NCBI RefSeq assembly: GCF_014076415.1 | Contig: NZ_CP043568.1 | Coordinates: 5,456,001-5,520,000, forward strand | DNA: 64,000 bases | Source of the DNA: Comamonas testosteroni | GTDB lineage: Bacteria > Pseudomonadota > Gammaproteobacteria > Burkholderiales > Burkholderiaceae_C | Direction of reading: 5' to 3' | In this document: positions 35,175 through 43,977 of the stretch, piece after piece | Position numbering within the stretch: position 1 is the stretch's first letter | Layout of the letters: each line of letters starts with the position of its first letter | Position numbers and translations under genes: made by a program | Notes under the pieces: generated by a model | The model's database searches: none | What the model was told of the DNA's origin: nothing | The model's input: only the letters and a program-made list of their open reading frames with translations

Positions 35175-35578
35175 GTCGCAGTCGAGGTGGTTTGACCACC
35201 AAGATATTGGCGCTGACGGATGCCCTTGGAAACTTGATCCGATTTGTGTTGCTGCCAGGCCAACGGCATGATCTTCAAGGTGTAGAACAGCTGCTCGAAG
35301 GCATAGACCTGCGGACATTGCTGGCCGACAAAGCGTTTGACGCAGACTGGCTGAAGCAACACTTGCTGGCACAGGGTTGCCAAGTGGTGATTGCACAAAA
35401 GGCCAATCGTCGAGCGCCCTTGCAGATTGATATAGAGGTCTACAAGTGGCGGCACTTGATCGAGAACTTCTTTTGCAAGCTCAAGGAGTTCAAGCGCATT
35501 GCAATGCGCAGCGACAAGACAGACAGCAGCTTCGCTGCTGTCATCACGCTGGCATCGGCTGTGATCAATTCACGTTAA
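35147..35578 (+). CDS. IS5-family transposase, C-terminal frame (OrfB)
   Basis: The -1 frame continues from the run near 35147-35155 with SQAIGRSRGGLTTKILAL, exactly the segment expected after OrfA, then the second aspartate in LLADKAFDADWL and the glutamate motif RHLIENFFCKLKEFKRIAMR, ending at 35578. A separate start (TTG at 35192) is possible, but a fused OrfAB is the usual active transposase in this group. The frame is open well upstream of the junction, as in programmed-frameshift IS elements. Confidence 0.75.
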   Translation, partial: KRGSASQAIGRSRGGLTTKILALTDALGNLIRFVLLPGQRHDLQGVEQLLEGIDLRTLLADKAFDADWLKQHLLAQGCQVVIAQKANRRAPLQIDIEVYKWRHLIENFFCKLKEFKRIAMRSDKTDSSFAAVITLASAVINSR

Positions 35579-35654
35579 ATCTCAACACGTCCTAGTAATA
35601 ACATGCGCTAGCAGCTCTTTTTTTATGAGCATCCATTGGTTTGCAGATCACAGC

Positions 35655-35820
35655 GCTCAAAACCGGCGCGCCCAAAACGAGGGACACCGAGCAAGGGCCT
35701 AGGCGGCCCCGCCGCCCCGCAGCGAGGGCTGCCCCAGCGACGGTGTCGTCCCCCTCCCCTAGCGCGCAGCGCGTAGAGAGAGGGGGAAGCGGTGGGGCCG
35801 CCTAGGCAAAACCGCTCAGA
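35655..35820. repeat. Dispersed palindromic intergenic repeat, long copy before hmp end
   Basis: This copy contains GACACCGAGCAAGGGCC, then GTGTCGTCCCCCTCCCCTAG and a closing arm GAGAGAGGGGGAAGCGG, flanked by an outer inverted pair CCTAGGCGGCCCC and GGGGCCGCCTAGG. It ends about 15 bp before the hmp stop codon, in the region where the hmp message would terminate. The outer palindrome makes it the most foldable copy in the window. Confidence 0.75.
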
Positions 35821-35833
35821 GGGTGCGATAACG

Positions 35834-37012
35834 TCAAGCCAGAGCTTCGGCCGGGCCGAAGAACTCGTAATGCACCTGGGACTCGGGCACGCCCAGTTCG
35901 CGCAGCGACTGCTTGACACTGCGCATGAAGCCACGCGGGCCCAGGAAGTAGACATCGGCATCGCGCGACTCGGGCAGCCACTGGGCCAGTCGGTCAGTGC
36001 TCAGCAGGCCCTGGGCATCGACCTCGTCGCCCGCGTCCGCCTGGTCGTAGCAATAGCGGCGCGTGAGCTGCTCGTGGCTGTTGGCCAGCGCATCGATCTT
36101 CTCGCGGAAGGCATGCACTCCGCGATCGCGCGCGCAGTGGATGAAGGTGATCTCGCGCCCCGTGGGCAGCGCGGCCTGCAGCATGGGCAGCGTGGGCGTG
36201 ATGCCCACACCACCGCTGATCAGAACCAGGGGCTTGGCATTGGCCTGCAAGGTGAAATGGCCGGCGGGCGGGAACAGCTCCAGCGTATCGCCCACATGCA
36301 GCTGGTCGTGCAGATGGTTGGAGACCTTGCCGCCGGCCTCGCGCTTGACGCTGATGCGATAGCTCTTGCCGTTGGCAGGCGCCGACAGCGAGTAGTTGCG
36401 GCGCTGCTCCAGGCCGTCGACCACCACGCGCAGACCGATGTACTGGCCTGGCTGATGGGCAATCACCGTGCCGCCATCCACGGGTTCCAGATAGAAGGAC
36501 GTGATCTCGGCGCTTTCGGCCTCTTTGCGCACCAGCTTGAAGGCACGCGCACCGCGCCAGCCGCCTTCGGCTGCCGCAGTCTGCTCGTACACCGCGCGCT
36601 CCGCACCGATCAGGATATCAGCCAGCTGCTGATAGGCGGCGGCCCAGGCGGCGATCACCTCATCCGTAGCAATCTCCGCCCCCAGAACCTCGCGAATGGC
36701 GCGCAGCAGGCAGGCACCGACGATGGGGTAATGCTCTGCCTGCACCTGCAGCGCCACATGCTTGTTGATGATTTGCGCGGGCAGATTGCCCAGGTTTTCC
36801 AGGCGGTCGATGTTCTTGGCATACATCAGCACGCTGTGCGCCAGAGCACGCGGCTGGGCACCGCTTTGCTGATGCGCCTGGTTGAACAGCGGGCGCACCT
36901 CTGGATACTCACCCAGCATGGTCTGGTAGAAATGCGTGATCAGGACCTCGCCGCCGGTTTCCAGCAGCGGTACGGTGGCCTTGACGATCTCGCGTTGACG
37001 TTCGGTAAGCAT
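35834..37012 (-). CDS. hmp: Flavohemoprotein, nitric oxide dioxygenase
   Basis: The 392-residue protein has an N-terminal globin domain (1-140; LTERQREIVKATVPLLETGG, the CD-region LFNQAHQQSG and the proximal-histidine segment INKHVALQVQAEHYPIVG). A ferredoxin-reductase FAD domain follows (about 150-255; HQPGQYIGLRV, RRNYSLS) and then an NAD domain (about 260-390; VLISGGVGITPTLPMLQ, FLGPRGFM). It oxidises NO to nitrate using O2 and NAD(P)H. The ATG at 37012 has an AGGAG ribosome site. It diverges from norR, and its upstream region carries a -24/-12 promoter and NorR-type sites, so NO-induced sigma-54 transcription is expected. Confidence 0.95.
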   Translation of the reverse strand: MLTERQREIVKATVPLLETGGEVLITHFYQTMLGEYPEVRPLFNQAHQQSGAQPRALAHSVLMYAKNIDRLENLGNLPAQIINKHVALQVQAEHYPIVGACLLRAIREVLGAEIATDEVIAAWAAAYQQLADILIGAERAVYEQTAAAEGGWRGARAFKLVRKEAESAEITSFYLEPVDGGTVIAHQPGQYIGLRVVVDGLEQRRNYSLSAPANGKSYRISVKREAGGKVSNHLHDQLHVGDTLELFPPAGHFTLQANAKPLVLISGGVGITPTLPMLQAALPTGREITFIHCARDRGVHAFREKIDALANSHEQLTRRYCYDQADAGDEVDAQGLLSTDRLAQWLPESRDADVYFLGPRGFMRSVKQSLRELGVPESQVHYEFFGPAEALA

Positions 37013-37062
37013 GCAAATCTCCTGGTTGCTGCCTTGCCAGCTGCAAGGCTTGTACCAGTCAG

Positions 37063-37078
37063 TGCAAGCGGCGTGCCA
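37063..37078 (-). promoter_or_regulatory. Sigma-54 (-24/-12) promoter of hmp
   Basis: The minus strand reads TGGCACGCCGCTTGCA, matching the RpoN consensus TGGCACG-N4-TTGCA at every defined position. It would start transcription about 40 bases before the hmp ATG. An enhancer-binding NorR protein is encoded divergently and its probable sites lie 40-100 bp upstream. Confidence 0.88.
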
Positions 37079-37119
37079 GCCTCAATACCACTGCAAAACA
37101 ATGGCTTGCAGAAATATGC

Positions 37120-37176
37120 GTCAATATGACATTGCTCAATTGATGTCTTATTGACACCCAACGCTGTCGTTATGAC
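37120..37176. promoter_or_regulatory. Three NorR-type GT-N7-AC enhancer sites
   Basis: GTCAATATGAC (37120-37130), GTCTTATTGAC (37145-37155) and GTCGTTATGAC (37166-37176) each fit GT-N7-AC, the core of the three NorR sites known upstream of E. coli norVW. They are spaced 25 and 21 bp apart, on about the same helix face. The third overlaps the norR start codon, so bound NorR should also repress its own synthesis. Confidence 0.8.
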
Positions 37177-38758
37177 AACATCCCATATTCTCAACGCTGT
37201 CAGCCCGCTGATCGCCGATCTGGCCCAGGACCTGCCCGAGCGCGAACGCCTGCGCCGCCTGCTGGCCGCGCTGCGCAACCTGTTGCCCGCCGATGCCGTC
37301 GCCCTGCTGAAGCTGGAAGGCGAATGGCTGCGCCCGATGGCGATCGACGGCCTGATGCCGGACACGCTGGGCCGGCGCTTTCGCCTGGGCGAGCATCCAC
37401 GCTTTGCCCAGTTGCTGGCGGCCGGCCAGGCCATGCGCTTCGAGCCCGACAGCCCCCTGCCCGATCCCTATGACGGGCTGGTGGCGCACAAAGGCCAGGC
37501 CATCACCGAGCTGCATGTGCATGACTGCATGGGCTGCGTGCTGCAACTGGGCGGCCTGCCCTGGGGCCTGCTGACACTGGATGCACTGGAGCCGGGCCGA
37601 TTTGCCGACCCCGCGGCGCTGGCCATGCTGCAGGCCTTCAGCAATCTGGCCGCAGCCACCGTGGCCACGGCCGAGCGCGTGCATCAGCTGTCCCAGCTCG
37701 CGCGCAGCGCCAGCGGCACTGCCAGAGCGGCCGCGCCGCAGGAGCGCGGACTGCAGGGTGCAAGCCCCGTCATGCGGCAGCTGCAGAAAGACATTGCCCT
37801 GGTCGCAGCCAGCGATCTTTGCGTGCTCATCACCGGCGAAACCGGCACCGGCAAGGAACTGGTGGCCCAGGCCGTGCATGCGCAGTCGGGACGTGCCGGC
37901 AAGCCCATGATCAGCATCAACTGCGCGGCCCTGCCCGACAACCTGGTCGAGAGCGAGCTGTTCGGCCATGTGCGCGGAGCCTTCACCGGAGCGCTGAGCG
38001 AGCGCAGCGGCAAGTTCGAGCAGGCGCATCAGGGAACGCTGTTCCTGGACGAGGTCGGCGAACTCTCGCTGCCCGTGCAGGCCAAGCTGCTGCGCGTGCT
38101 TCAAAGCGGCCAGCTGCAACGCCTCGGCTCCGACCGGGAGCATCATGTGGATGTGCGCGTGATCGCTGCCACCAACCGCGACCTGGCTGCAGAAGTCGGC
38201 GCAGGGCGCATGCGCGCGGACTTCTATCACCGCCTCAATGTCTATCCGCTCAATGTGCCGCCGCTGCGCGAGCGCGACAGCGACGTGCTGCAGCTGGCGG
38301 GCTATTTCCTCGAGGAGAACCGCTCCAGGCTCAGGCTCGGTGGCCTGCGCCTGGATGCGGCCGCACAGGCGGCCTTGCTCAATCGCAGCTGGAGCGGCAA
38401 TGTGCGCGAGCTCGAGCACTGCATCAGCCGCGCCGTGCTCAGGGCCCTGAGCCGCAATGACGGCAGCGCCAGCCGCGCCGGCGCCAGGCTGCGCATCGTG
38501 ACGCTGGGACTGGCCGATCTCTGGGAGCGGGCCGAGGCGCCAGCCGCCGCACAGGCCCCAGCGTCCATGGAGCCGGCCACACTGGCGGTGGCGCCCGAGG
38601 CCGGCCTGCGCGCCGCCGTCAGCGCCTATGAACGCCAGCTGGTCAGCTCCAGCCTGGCCCGCCACCAGGGCAGCTGGGCCGCCGCAGCGCGCGAGCTGCA
38701 GCTCGATCGTGCCAATCTGCAGCGCCTGGCCAAGCGGCTGGAGATCGACAGGCCTTGA
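37172..38758 (+). CDS. norR: NO-responsive sigma-54 activator NorR
   Basis: The 528-residue protein has an N-terminal GAF domain (about 15-170) that in NorR senses NO with a non-haem iron. The AAA+ domain (about 190-425) has Walker A ITGETGTGKE, the sigma-54-contacting GAFTGA loop in GHVRGAFTGAL, Walker B TLFLDEVGEL and the RVIAATNRDL sensor. The C-terminal Fis-type helix-turn-helix includes HQGSWAAAARELQLDRANLQ. The ATG at 37172 is used; a TTG seven codons upstream is possible. It activates the divergent hmp gene. Its stop codon abuts the stop of the convergent FKBP gene with no bases between. Confidence 0.93.
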   Translation: MTTSHILNAVSPLIADLAQDLPERERLRRLLAALRNLLPADAVALLKLEGEWLRPMAIDGLMPDTLGRRFRLGEHPRFAQLLAAGQAMRFEPDSPLPDPYDGLVAHKGQAITELHVHDCMGCVLQLGGLPWGLLTLDALEPGRFADPAALAMLQAFSNLAAATVATAERVHQLSQLARSASGTARAAAPQERGLQGASPVMRQLQKDIALVAASDLCVLITGETGTGKELVAQAVHAQSGRAGKPMISINCAALPDNLVESELFGHVRGAFTGALSERSGKFEQAHQGTLFLDEVGELSLPVQAKLLRVLQSGQLQRLGSDREHHVDVRVIAATNRDLAAEVGAGRMRADFYHRLNVYPLNVPPLRERDSDVLQLAGYFLEENRSRLRLGGLRLDAAAQAALLNRSWSGNVRELEHCISRAVLRALSRNDGSASRAGARLRIVTLGLADLWERAEAPAAAQAPASMEPATLAVAPEAGLRAAVSAYERQLVSSSLARHQGSWAAAARELQLDRANLQRLAKRLEIDRP

Positions 38759-39169
38759 TCAGCGGCCCTGGATGCCCAGCAGCTCCACATCAAAGTTCAG
38801 TGTGGCATTGGGGGGAACGGCACGGCCCGCGCCGCGTGTGCCGTAGGCAATGGCTGGCGGGCAGGTGAACTTGGCCTTGCCGCCGACCTTCATCTTCTGC
38901 ACGCCCTCGGTCCAGCAAGGGATCACGCCATCGAGCGGGAATTCGATGGGCTGCTTGCGTGCATAGGAGCTGTCAAACTCCTTGCCGGTATCCGGAAAGT
39001 AACCGCGGTAATGCACCTTGACGGTGTCCGTCGCCTTGGGGCTGAGGCCCGTGCCTTCCACCAGGCTTTCATAGATCAGCCCGCTGGCGGTGGTGACCGG
39101 CGCAGCATGAACCACTGCGCCAGCACCCATGACCCATACAAGACCGATCATGGAGATTGCTTTTTTCAT
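38759..39169 (-). CDS. Exported FKBP-type peptidyl-prolyl isomerase
   Basis: The 136-residue protein has a Sec signal (MKKAISMIGLVWVMGAGAVV, cleavage near VHAA) followed by one FKBP domain with VKVHYRGYFPDTGKEFDSSY, the VIPCWTEGVQKMKVGGKAKF loop, PPAIAYGTRGAG and the final strand LNFDVELLGI. It accelerates proline isomerisation in periplasmic proteins. The C-terminal domain order is like the catalytic half of FkpA or Mip without their dimerisation helices. Start ATG at 39169 opens the signal directly. Convergent with norR without spacing. Confidence 0.9.
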   Translation of the reverse strand: MKKAISMIGLVWVMGAGAVVHAAPVTTASGLIYESLVEGTGLSPKATDTVKVHYRGYFPDTGKEFDSSYARKQPIEFPLDGVIPCWTEGVQKMKVGGKAKFTCPPAIAYGTRGAGRAVPPNATLNFDVELLGIQGR

Positions 39170-39192
39170 ATCGGATGCGCTGAATGAACAAA

Positions 39193-39217
39193 ACCCGACT
39201 TTAGTACGAAGTCGGGT
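39193..39217 (-). terminator. Terminator after the aminotransferase gene
   Basis: A 9-bp perfect stem (ACCCGACTT with AAGTCGGGT, 7-base loop) is followed on the minus strand by TTTTGTTC, about 40 bp beyond the aminotransferase stop and just before the FKBP start, insulating the two genes. Its other flank (CGAAAAAAT) lacks T runs for plus-strand use. Confidence 0.75.
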
Positions 39218-39258
39218 CGAAAAAATGTCACGACAGCCATACGGCCAGCCGCACCACC

Positions 39259-40401
39259 TCAGGTCCGGGCAATGCCGATATCGTCCAGCGCCTTGGACAG
39301 ATGCGCCACGGAGCGATCCGAGTCATGCCATTTGTCCAGGCCGAACAGGCCGATGCGGAAAGTCTTGAAGTCCGGGCCTTCATCGCATTGCAGCGGCACG
39401 CCCGAGGCGGTCTGCAGGCCCACCTTGAGGAAGGCACGGCCGCTCTGGATTTCCGGGTCGGTGGTGTAGCTGACGACCACGCCGGGAGCCTTGTAGCCCT
39501 CGGCGGCCACGCTGGGAAAGCCGCGCGACTGCAGCAGCTCGCGCACCTTGCGCCCCAGCTCCATCTGCTCTTCGCGCACCTTGGCAAAGCCGTACTCGCG
39601 CGTCTCCAGCATCACGTCGCGCAGGCGCAGCAACGCATCCGTGGGCATGGTGGTGTGATAGGCGTGCTGCCCTTTTTCGTAGCCCTCGGCAATCTGCATC
39701 CACTTCTTCAGGTCGCAGGAGAAGCTGGAGCTTTGCGTGTGCTCTATGGCCTCGCGGGCGCGCGCCGAGAGCATGACCATGGCGCAGCAAGGCGAGCTGC
39801 TCCAGCCCTTTTGCGGTGCCGAGATCAGCACGTCCACGCCGGTTTTCTCCATATCGACCCACATGGCGCCCGAGGCCACGCAATCGAGCACGAACAGCGC
39901 GCCGACCTCGTGCGCAGCGTCGGCGACGGTGCGCAGGTATTCATCGGGCAGCATGATGCCGCTGGCCGTCTCCACATGTGGGGCAAACACCACCTTGGGG
40001 CGCTCCACGCGAATGGTCTCGGCCACATCGGCTGCCGGGCATGGCGCCCAGGGGTCCTGGCTGCCCTCGCCCTGCTTGCGCGCCTTGCAGACCACGGAGC
40101 CGCCGCCCAGGCCCGCATCGGCATCGAAGATCTGCGTCCAGCGGTAGCTGAACCAGCCGTTGCGCACGATCAGCACCCGCTCGCGGTTGGCGAACTGGCG
40201 CGCCACGGCCTCCATGCCGAAAGTGCCGCTGCCGGGAATCAGCACGGCCGTGTGGGCGTGATAGACGTCCTTGAGCATGCCCAGGATGTCCTGCATCACA
40301 CCCACGAACTTCTTGGACATGTGGTTGAGCGCCCTATCGGTGTAGACCACCGAGAATTCGAGCAGGCCATCGGGATCGACGTCGGGCAAAAGTCCAGGCA
40401 T
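39259..40401 (-). CDS. Class V PLP aminotransferase (alanine/serine-glyoxylate type)
   Basis: The 380-residue protein begins with a conserved N-terminal arm (MPGLLPDVDPDGLLEFSVVY) and shows the fold-type I class V pattern: VLIPGSGTFGMEAVARQFAN, HVETASGIMLPDEYLRTVAD, FVLDCVASGAMWVDMEKTGV and the PLP lysine in LISAPQKGWSS (about K198). It most resembles serine-glyoxylate or alanine-glyoxylate aminotransferases and 2-aminoethylphosphonate-pyruvate relatives; I cannot fix the donor. It is preceded by about 210 bp of non-coding sequence and followed by a terminator, so it is probably a single-gene transcript, not part of the upstream carboxylase operon. Confidence 0.8.
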   Translation of the reverse strand: MPGLLPDVDPDGLLEFSVVYTDRALNHMSKKFVGVMQDILGMLKDVYHAHTAVLIPGSGTFGMEAVARQFANRERVLIVRNGWFSYRWTQIFDADAGLGGGSVVCKARKQGEGSQDPWAPCPAADVAETIRVERPKVVFAPHVETASGIMLPDEYLRTVADAAHEVGALFVLDCVASGAMWVDMEKTGVDVLISAPQKGWSSSPCCAMVMLSARAREAIEHTQSSSFSCDLKKWMQIAEGYEKGQHAYHTTMPTDALLRLRDVMLETREYGFAKVREEQMELGRKVRELLQSRGFPSVAAEGYKAPGVVVSYTTDPEIQSGRAFLKVGLQTASGVPLQCDEGPDFKTFRIGLFGLDKWHDSDRSVAHLSKALDDIGIART

Positions 40402-40541
40402 GGGATATCTCCAATCGCAAATACTGAGCAGTCAAAAACACCCCGAAGCAGCCACTGGGCGGCCGGGGCGCTGGTGCAAGACTTTCAGCTTAGCATGAGC
40501 CGGAATATGGTTTTGCGTATGGAGTTCATATCAAAAACATG

Positions 40542-40576
40542 AGCTTCAAGCGCTTTGTATATCGGAGATTGAAGCT
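40542..40576 (-). terminator. Probable terminator of the carboxylase operon
   Basis: AGCTTCAA and TTGAAGCT form an 8-bp stem with a 19-base loop; on the minus strand it is followed by CATGTTTTT. The left arm GCTTCAAGCGC is also the core of the repeat inside the carboxylase gene itself (42438-42505), so a dispersed repeat seems to supply the hairpin. Confidence 0.6.
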
Positions 40577-40612
40577 GATTAGATGCTGAAACCTTGATAC
40601 CTTCATCAGCGT

Positions 40613-43600
40613 TTACCATGTGTCCACAAAGCGGCTTTCACCCTCGCGCAGGCGCGCCCCGGCCAGGCCACGCACCAGCCAGGCACGGGTCTCCGCGGGG
40701 TCGATGACGGCATCGACTTCCAGCGTGGCCGCCATGTGCATGGCCTCGCCATGTGCGTATTGCTGGGCCAGCAGTTTCTCGAACAGAGAATCGCGCTGCG
40801 CTCCCTCGGGCAGGGCTTCGAGCTCCTTGCGAAAGCCCAGCCGCACCGCCCCTTCCAGACCCATGGCGCCGAACTCGCCCGTGGGCCAGGCCACATTGAA
40901 GATGGGCGCATGAAAGCTGCCCGCCGTCATGCCCATGGCGCCCAGGCCATAGCCTTTGCGCAGCACCACGCTGAAGTATGGGACGCGCAGCTTGGCCGCC
41001 ATGACGAACAGCCGGCTGACATGGCGCACCTGGGCGGTTTTCTCGATCTCGGGCCCCACCATGAAGCCGGGCGTGTCGACCAGGCTGACGATGGCGATGC
41101 CGTGGGCATTGCACAGCTGCATGAAGCGCGCCGCCTTGTCGGCCGCGTCAGCATCGATGGCACCGCCCAGATGCCCCGGGTTGTTGGCCATCAGCCCCAC
41201 GGGCCGGCCCTCGATGCGCGCCAGCGCCGTGTGGATGCCGACGCCGAAGCCGCTTCTCAGCATCAGCAGGCTGCCCTCGTCCACCAGCCCGGTCATGGCG
41301 GCGCGGGTGTCGTAGGCGCGCAGACGGTTCTCGGGCACGACCTGGCGCAGCAGGCGCTGATCGGGCTCGGACCATTGGTCGATGCGGCCCTGGAAGAAGG
41401 ACAGATAGTGCCTGGCTGCAGCCACGGCCTGGGCCTCGTCGTCGACCAGGATGTCGATCACGCCGTTGGCATGCTGCACGCTGGCGGGGCCGACTTCCTC
41501 GGGTTTGAAGACGCCCAGGCCGCCACCCTCGATCATGGCCGGTCCGCCCATGCCGATATTGCTGCTGCGCGTTGCGATGATCACATCGCTGCAACCCAGC
41601 AACGCGGCATTGCCCGCAAAGCAGCGGCCATGGGTGATGCCCACCACGGGCACCTGACCCGAGAGCGCCGCATAGGCCGCGAAGGTATGCACATGCAGAC
41701 CCGCGACCACGGGCGTGTCGGTATCGCCGGGCCGGCCGCCGCCACCTTCGGCAAACAGCACCACGGGCAGCTTCTGCTGCAGCGCGATGCCCAGCATGCG
41801 GTCGGTCTTGGCGTGATTGCGCGCACCCTGGGTGCCTGCCAGCACCGTGGCGTCATAGGACATGACCACGGCACGCGACCGCTGCGCGCCGAACTGCGCG
41901 GCATTGATGGAGCCCATGCCAGTGACCATGCCGTCGGCCGGCGTGTTGGACACCAGATCGTCGAGGCTGCGGCGGCGTGTCTGCGCGGCAATCGCCAGCG
42001 CTCCGTATTCGATGAAGCTGCCTTCATCGCAGAGATCGGCAATGTTCTCGCGCGCACTGCGGCTGCCCTGGGCATGGCGCCTGGCCATGGCATCGGGCCG
42101 CGCTGCATCGAGCGTGAAGCCATGGCGGTCCCTGACGCGCTGCAGATCGCCCCTGATGTGGTCAGGGTCCTGCAGCTGCGCCTGCACCTCGGCATGCGCC
42201 GCATCGCCCTGTGCGGGCGCGAGCACCAGCAAGGCCTGGTCCTGCGCTACATAGCTGCCGGGCACTGCCAGCAGTTGCAGGACATTGCCTGCGGCCTGGG
42301 CCAGCAGCACATGCTGCATCTTCATGGCTTCGAGAATGCCAAGCTCGGCGCCCTTGGCCACCGTCTCGCCCACGGCCACGGACCATTGCACGACCCTGGC
42401 AGGCATGGGGGCCAGCACAGCATTTTCAGGAGCTTGCTGCGCTTGAAGCACATTGATTTCAGATGCAAAAGCATCTGAATTCTTTGAATGACTTGCGCTT
42501 GAAGCTATCTTTTCCGCAGCCTCCACCAACTGCGGCAGGACCTCTTCCAGCCAGCGCGTGTGCACCGTCTGCTCCAGCATCTCGGGCCGCAGGGCCAGGG
42601 CCTGCAGCAGCGGCAGGTTGGTGGCCAGGCCCGTGATGCGGCAGTCGGCCAGCGCGCGCCGGGAGCGGCGCAGCACATCTTCGAAACGCGGCGCGTGGCT
42701 GTGCACGACGAGCTTGGCCAGCAAGGTGTCGTAGTGGGGCGACGGACTGGCACCCTGCTGCGCATGGCTGTCCAGGCGTATGCCTGGACCTTGCGGCCAA
42801 TGCAGCTCGGCAATGCGGCCGCTGCCGGGGTGGGAGTGGCCCTGGGCATCCAGGGTTTCGGCATTGATGCGCCACTGCATGGCATAGCCGCGCGGCCGGG
42901 GCGGGGCATTCACGTTCAGGCCCAGATCGGCGAAATGCTCGCCGGCCGCAATGCGGACCTGGGCCTGCACCAGGTCGACGCCGAAGACCTCTTCGGTAAT
43001 GGTGTGCTCCACCTGCAGGCGCGGGTTGGCCTCGATGAAGACATAGGGCAGGGACTCGGACTGCAGATCGACCAGAAACTCGAACGTACCCAGGCTTTCG
43101 TAGCGCAGCCTGGCCGCCATGCGCAGTGCATCCTCGGTGATTCGCTCGCGCAGCGGCTGCGTCAGGCTGGGGCTGGGCGCAATCTCCACCAGCTTCTGGA
43201 AGCGCCGCTGCAGCGTGCATTCGCGCTCGCCCAGCGCCATGGGCCATTCGCTGCTGTCGCCCAGCACCTGAATCTCGATATGGCGCGCCCCGCTCATCAG
43301 CCGCTCGACATAGACACCGTCCACGCCGAAGGCTGCCTGCGCCTCGCTGCGGCAGCGCTGGTAGGCAGCCGCCACCTCGTCGGCCCCGGTGACCGCACGC
43401 ATGCCGCGCCCGCCGCCACCGCCGATGGCCTTGATCATGATGCCGCTGGCACCGTCGGCCTGCTGGCGCGCAAAAAACTGCTGGGCCTGCTCCAGCGTCA
43501 CGGCCTCGGTGCTGCCGGGCATCAGGGGCACGCCACATTGCTGCGCCAGCGCACGGGCTCTGGCCTTGTCGCCAAGCAGCGCCAGCTGCTCGGGCGTCGG

Positions 43601-43909
43601 GCCGATAAACCGCAGTCCGGCTGACGCACAGGCGCGCGCAAAGTCCGCGTTCTCGCTGAGAAAGCCATAGCCCGGGTGCAGCGCGTCACAGCCATGCTGC
43701 TGCGCGATACGCAGCAGATGTGCGCCATCGAGATAGGCTGCCGGGCCGCTGGCTCCCAGTGCCTGCGCCTCGTCTGCGGCCTGCACATGCGGGGCCTGTG
43801 CATCATCGGCGGCGTACACCGCCAGGCTGGCAATGCCCAGCTCCTGCAGCGCTCGGATGATGCGCAGGGCGATTTCACCGCGGTTGGCGATCAGGACTTT
43901 CTTGAACAT
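40613..43909 (-). CDS. Single-chain biotin-dependent acyl-CoA carboxylase
   Basis: The 1098-residue protein fuses three parts. The biotin carboxylase domain (1 to about 462) has [16 protein letters not shown], the glycine-rich ATP loop [12 protein letters not shown] and [11 protein letters not shown] linker (467-495) leads to a biotinyl domain (about 496-566) with the biotin lysine in EAMKM (K530). The C-terminal half is a fused carboxyltransferase (about 585-1098) with [40 protein letters not shown] and [20 protein letters not shown]. Single-chain carboxylases of about this size, such as LCC, act on long- or medium-chain acyl-CoA; substrate here is unknown. Start ATG 43909 opens the family N terminus. 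A CoA ligase precedes it by 68 bp. The linker looks derived from a dispersed repeat. Confidence 0.88.
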   Translation of the reverse strand: MFKKVLIANRGEIALRIIRALQELGIASLAVYAADDAQAPHVQAADEAQALGASGPAAYLDGAHLLRIAQQHGCDALHPGYGFLSENADFARACASAGLRFIGPTPEQLALLGDKARARALAQQCGVPLMPGSTEAVTLEQAQQFFARQQADGASGIMIKAIGGGGGRGMRAVTGADEVAAAYQRCRSEAQAAFGVDGVYVERLMSGARHIEIQVLGDSSEWPMALGERECTLQRRFQKLVEIAPSPSLTQPLRERITEDALRMAARLRYESLGTFEFLVDLQSESLPYVFIEANPRLQVEHTITEEVFGVDLVQAQVRIAAGEHFADLGLNVNAPPRPRGYAMQWRINAETLDAQGHSHPGSGRIAELHWPQGPGIRLDSHAQQGASPSPHYDTLLAKLVVHSHAPRFEDVLRRSRRALADCRITGLATNLPLLQALALRPEMLEQTVHTRWLEEVLPQLVEAAEKIASSASHSKNSDAFASEINVLQAQQAPENAVLAPMPARVVQWSVAVGETVAKGAELGILEAMKMQHVLLAQAAGNVLQLLAVPGSYVAQDQALLVLAPAQGDAAHAEVQAQLQDPDHIRGDLQRVRDRHGFTLDAARPDAMARRHAQGSRSARENIADLCDEGSFIEYGALAIAAQTRRRSLDDLVSNTPADGMVTGMGSINAAQFGAQRSRAVVMSYDATVLAGTQGARNHAKTDRMLGIALQQKLPVVLFAEGGGGRPGDTDTPVVAGLHVHTFAAYAALSGQVPVVGITHGRCFAGNAALLGCSDVIIATRSSNIGMGGPAMIEGGGLGVFKPEEVGPASVQHANGVIDILVDDEAQAVAAARHYLSFFQGRIDQWSEPDQRLLRQVVPENRLRAYDTRAAMTGLVDEGSLLMLRSGFGVGIHTALARIEGRPVGLMANNPGHLGGAIDADAADKAARFMQLCNAHGIAIVSLVDTPGFMVGPEIEKTAQVRHVSRLFVMAAKLRVPYFSVVLRKGYGLGAMGMTAGSFHAPIFNVAWPTGEFGAMGLEGAVRLGFRKELEALPEGAQRDSLFEKLLAQQYAHGEAMHMAATLEVDAVIDPAETRAWLVRGLAGARLREGESRFVDTW
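42425..42515. repeat. Dispersed repeat forming an in-frame linker in the carboxylase gene
   Basis: Two direct copies of TGCGCTTGAAGC (42438-42449 and 42494-42505) flank a 9-bp hairpin TTCAGATGC-AAAA-GCATCTGAA (42458-42479). Neither the base composition nor the low-complexity peptide it encodes ([20 protein letters not shown]) resembles the neighbouring domains. The same arm sequence recurs in the intergenic hairpin after this gene (40543). Confidence 0.6.
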
Positions 43910-43977
43910 AGGACTCTCGTTTGAATAGCTTCTGGCACTCACCAACCAAGGGTTTCACCCACTTCTGGCGCAAAGAT

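Larger units (their letters stand above)
34775..35592 (+). mobile_element. IS5-family (IS427-group-like) insertion sequence
   Basis: The element spans about 818 bp. Its ends are imperfect inverted repeats of 16 bp (GGGTCTGTTGAGATTT on the left, GGACGTGTTGAGATTT as the complement of the right, 13 matches) flanked by CTA on the left and TAG on the right, consistent with insertion in CTAG and a TA duplication. It encodes a DDE transposase in two overlapping frames. It lies between the DUF3297 gene and hmp, disrupting no recognisable gene. Confidence 0.88.

Noticed and set aside
40736..42478. A 580-codon plus-strand frame opposite the carboxylase
   Set aside because: It is an antisense shadow of conserved carboxylase domains.
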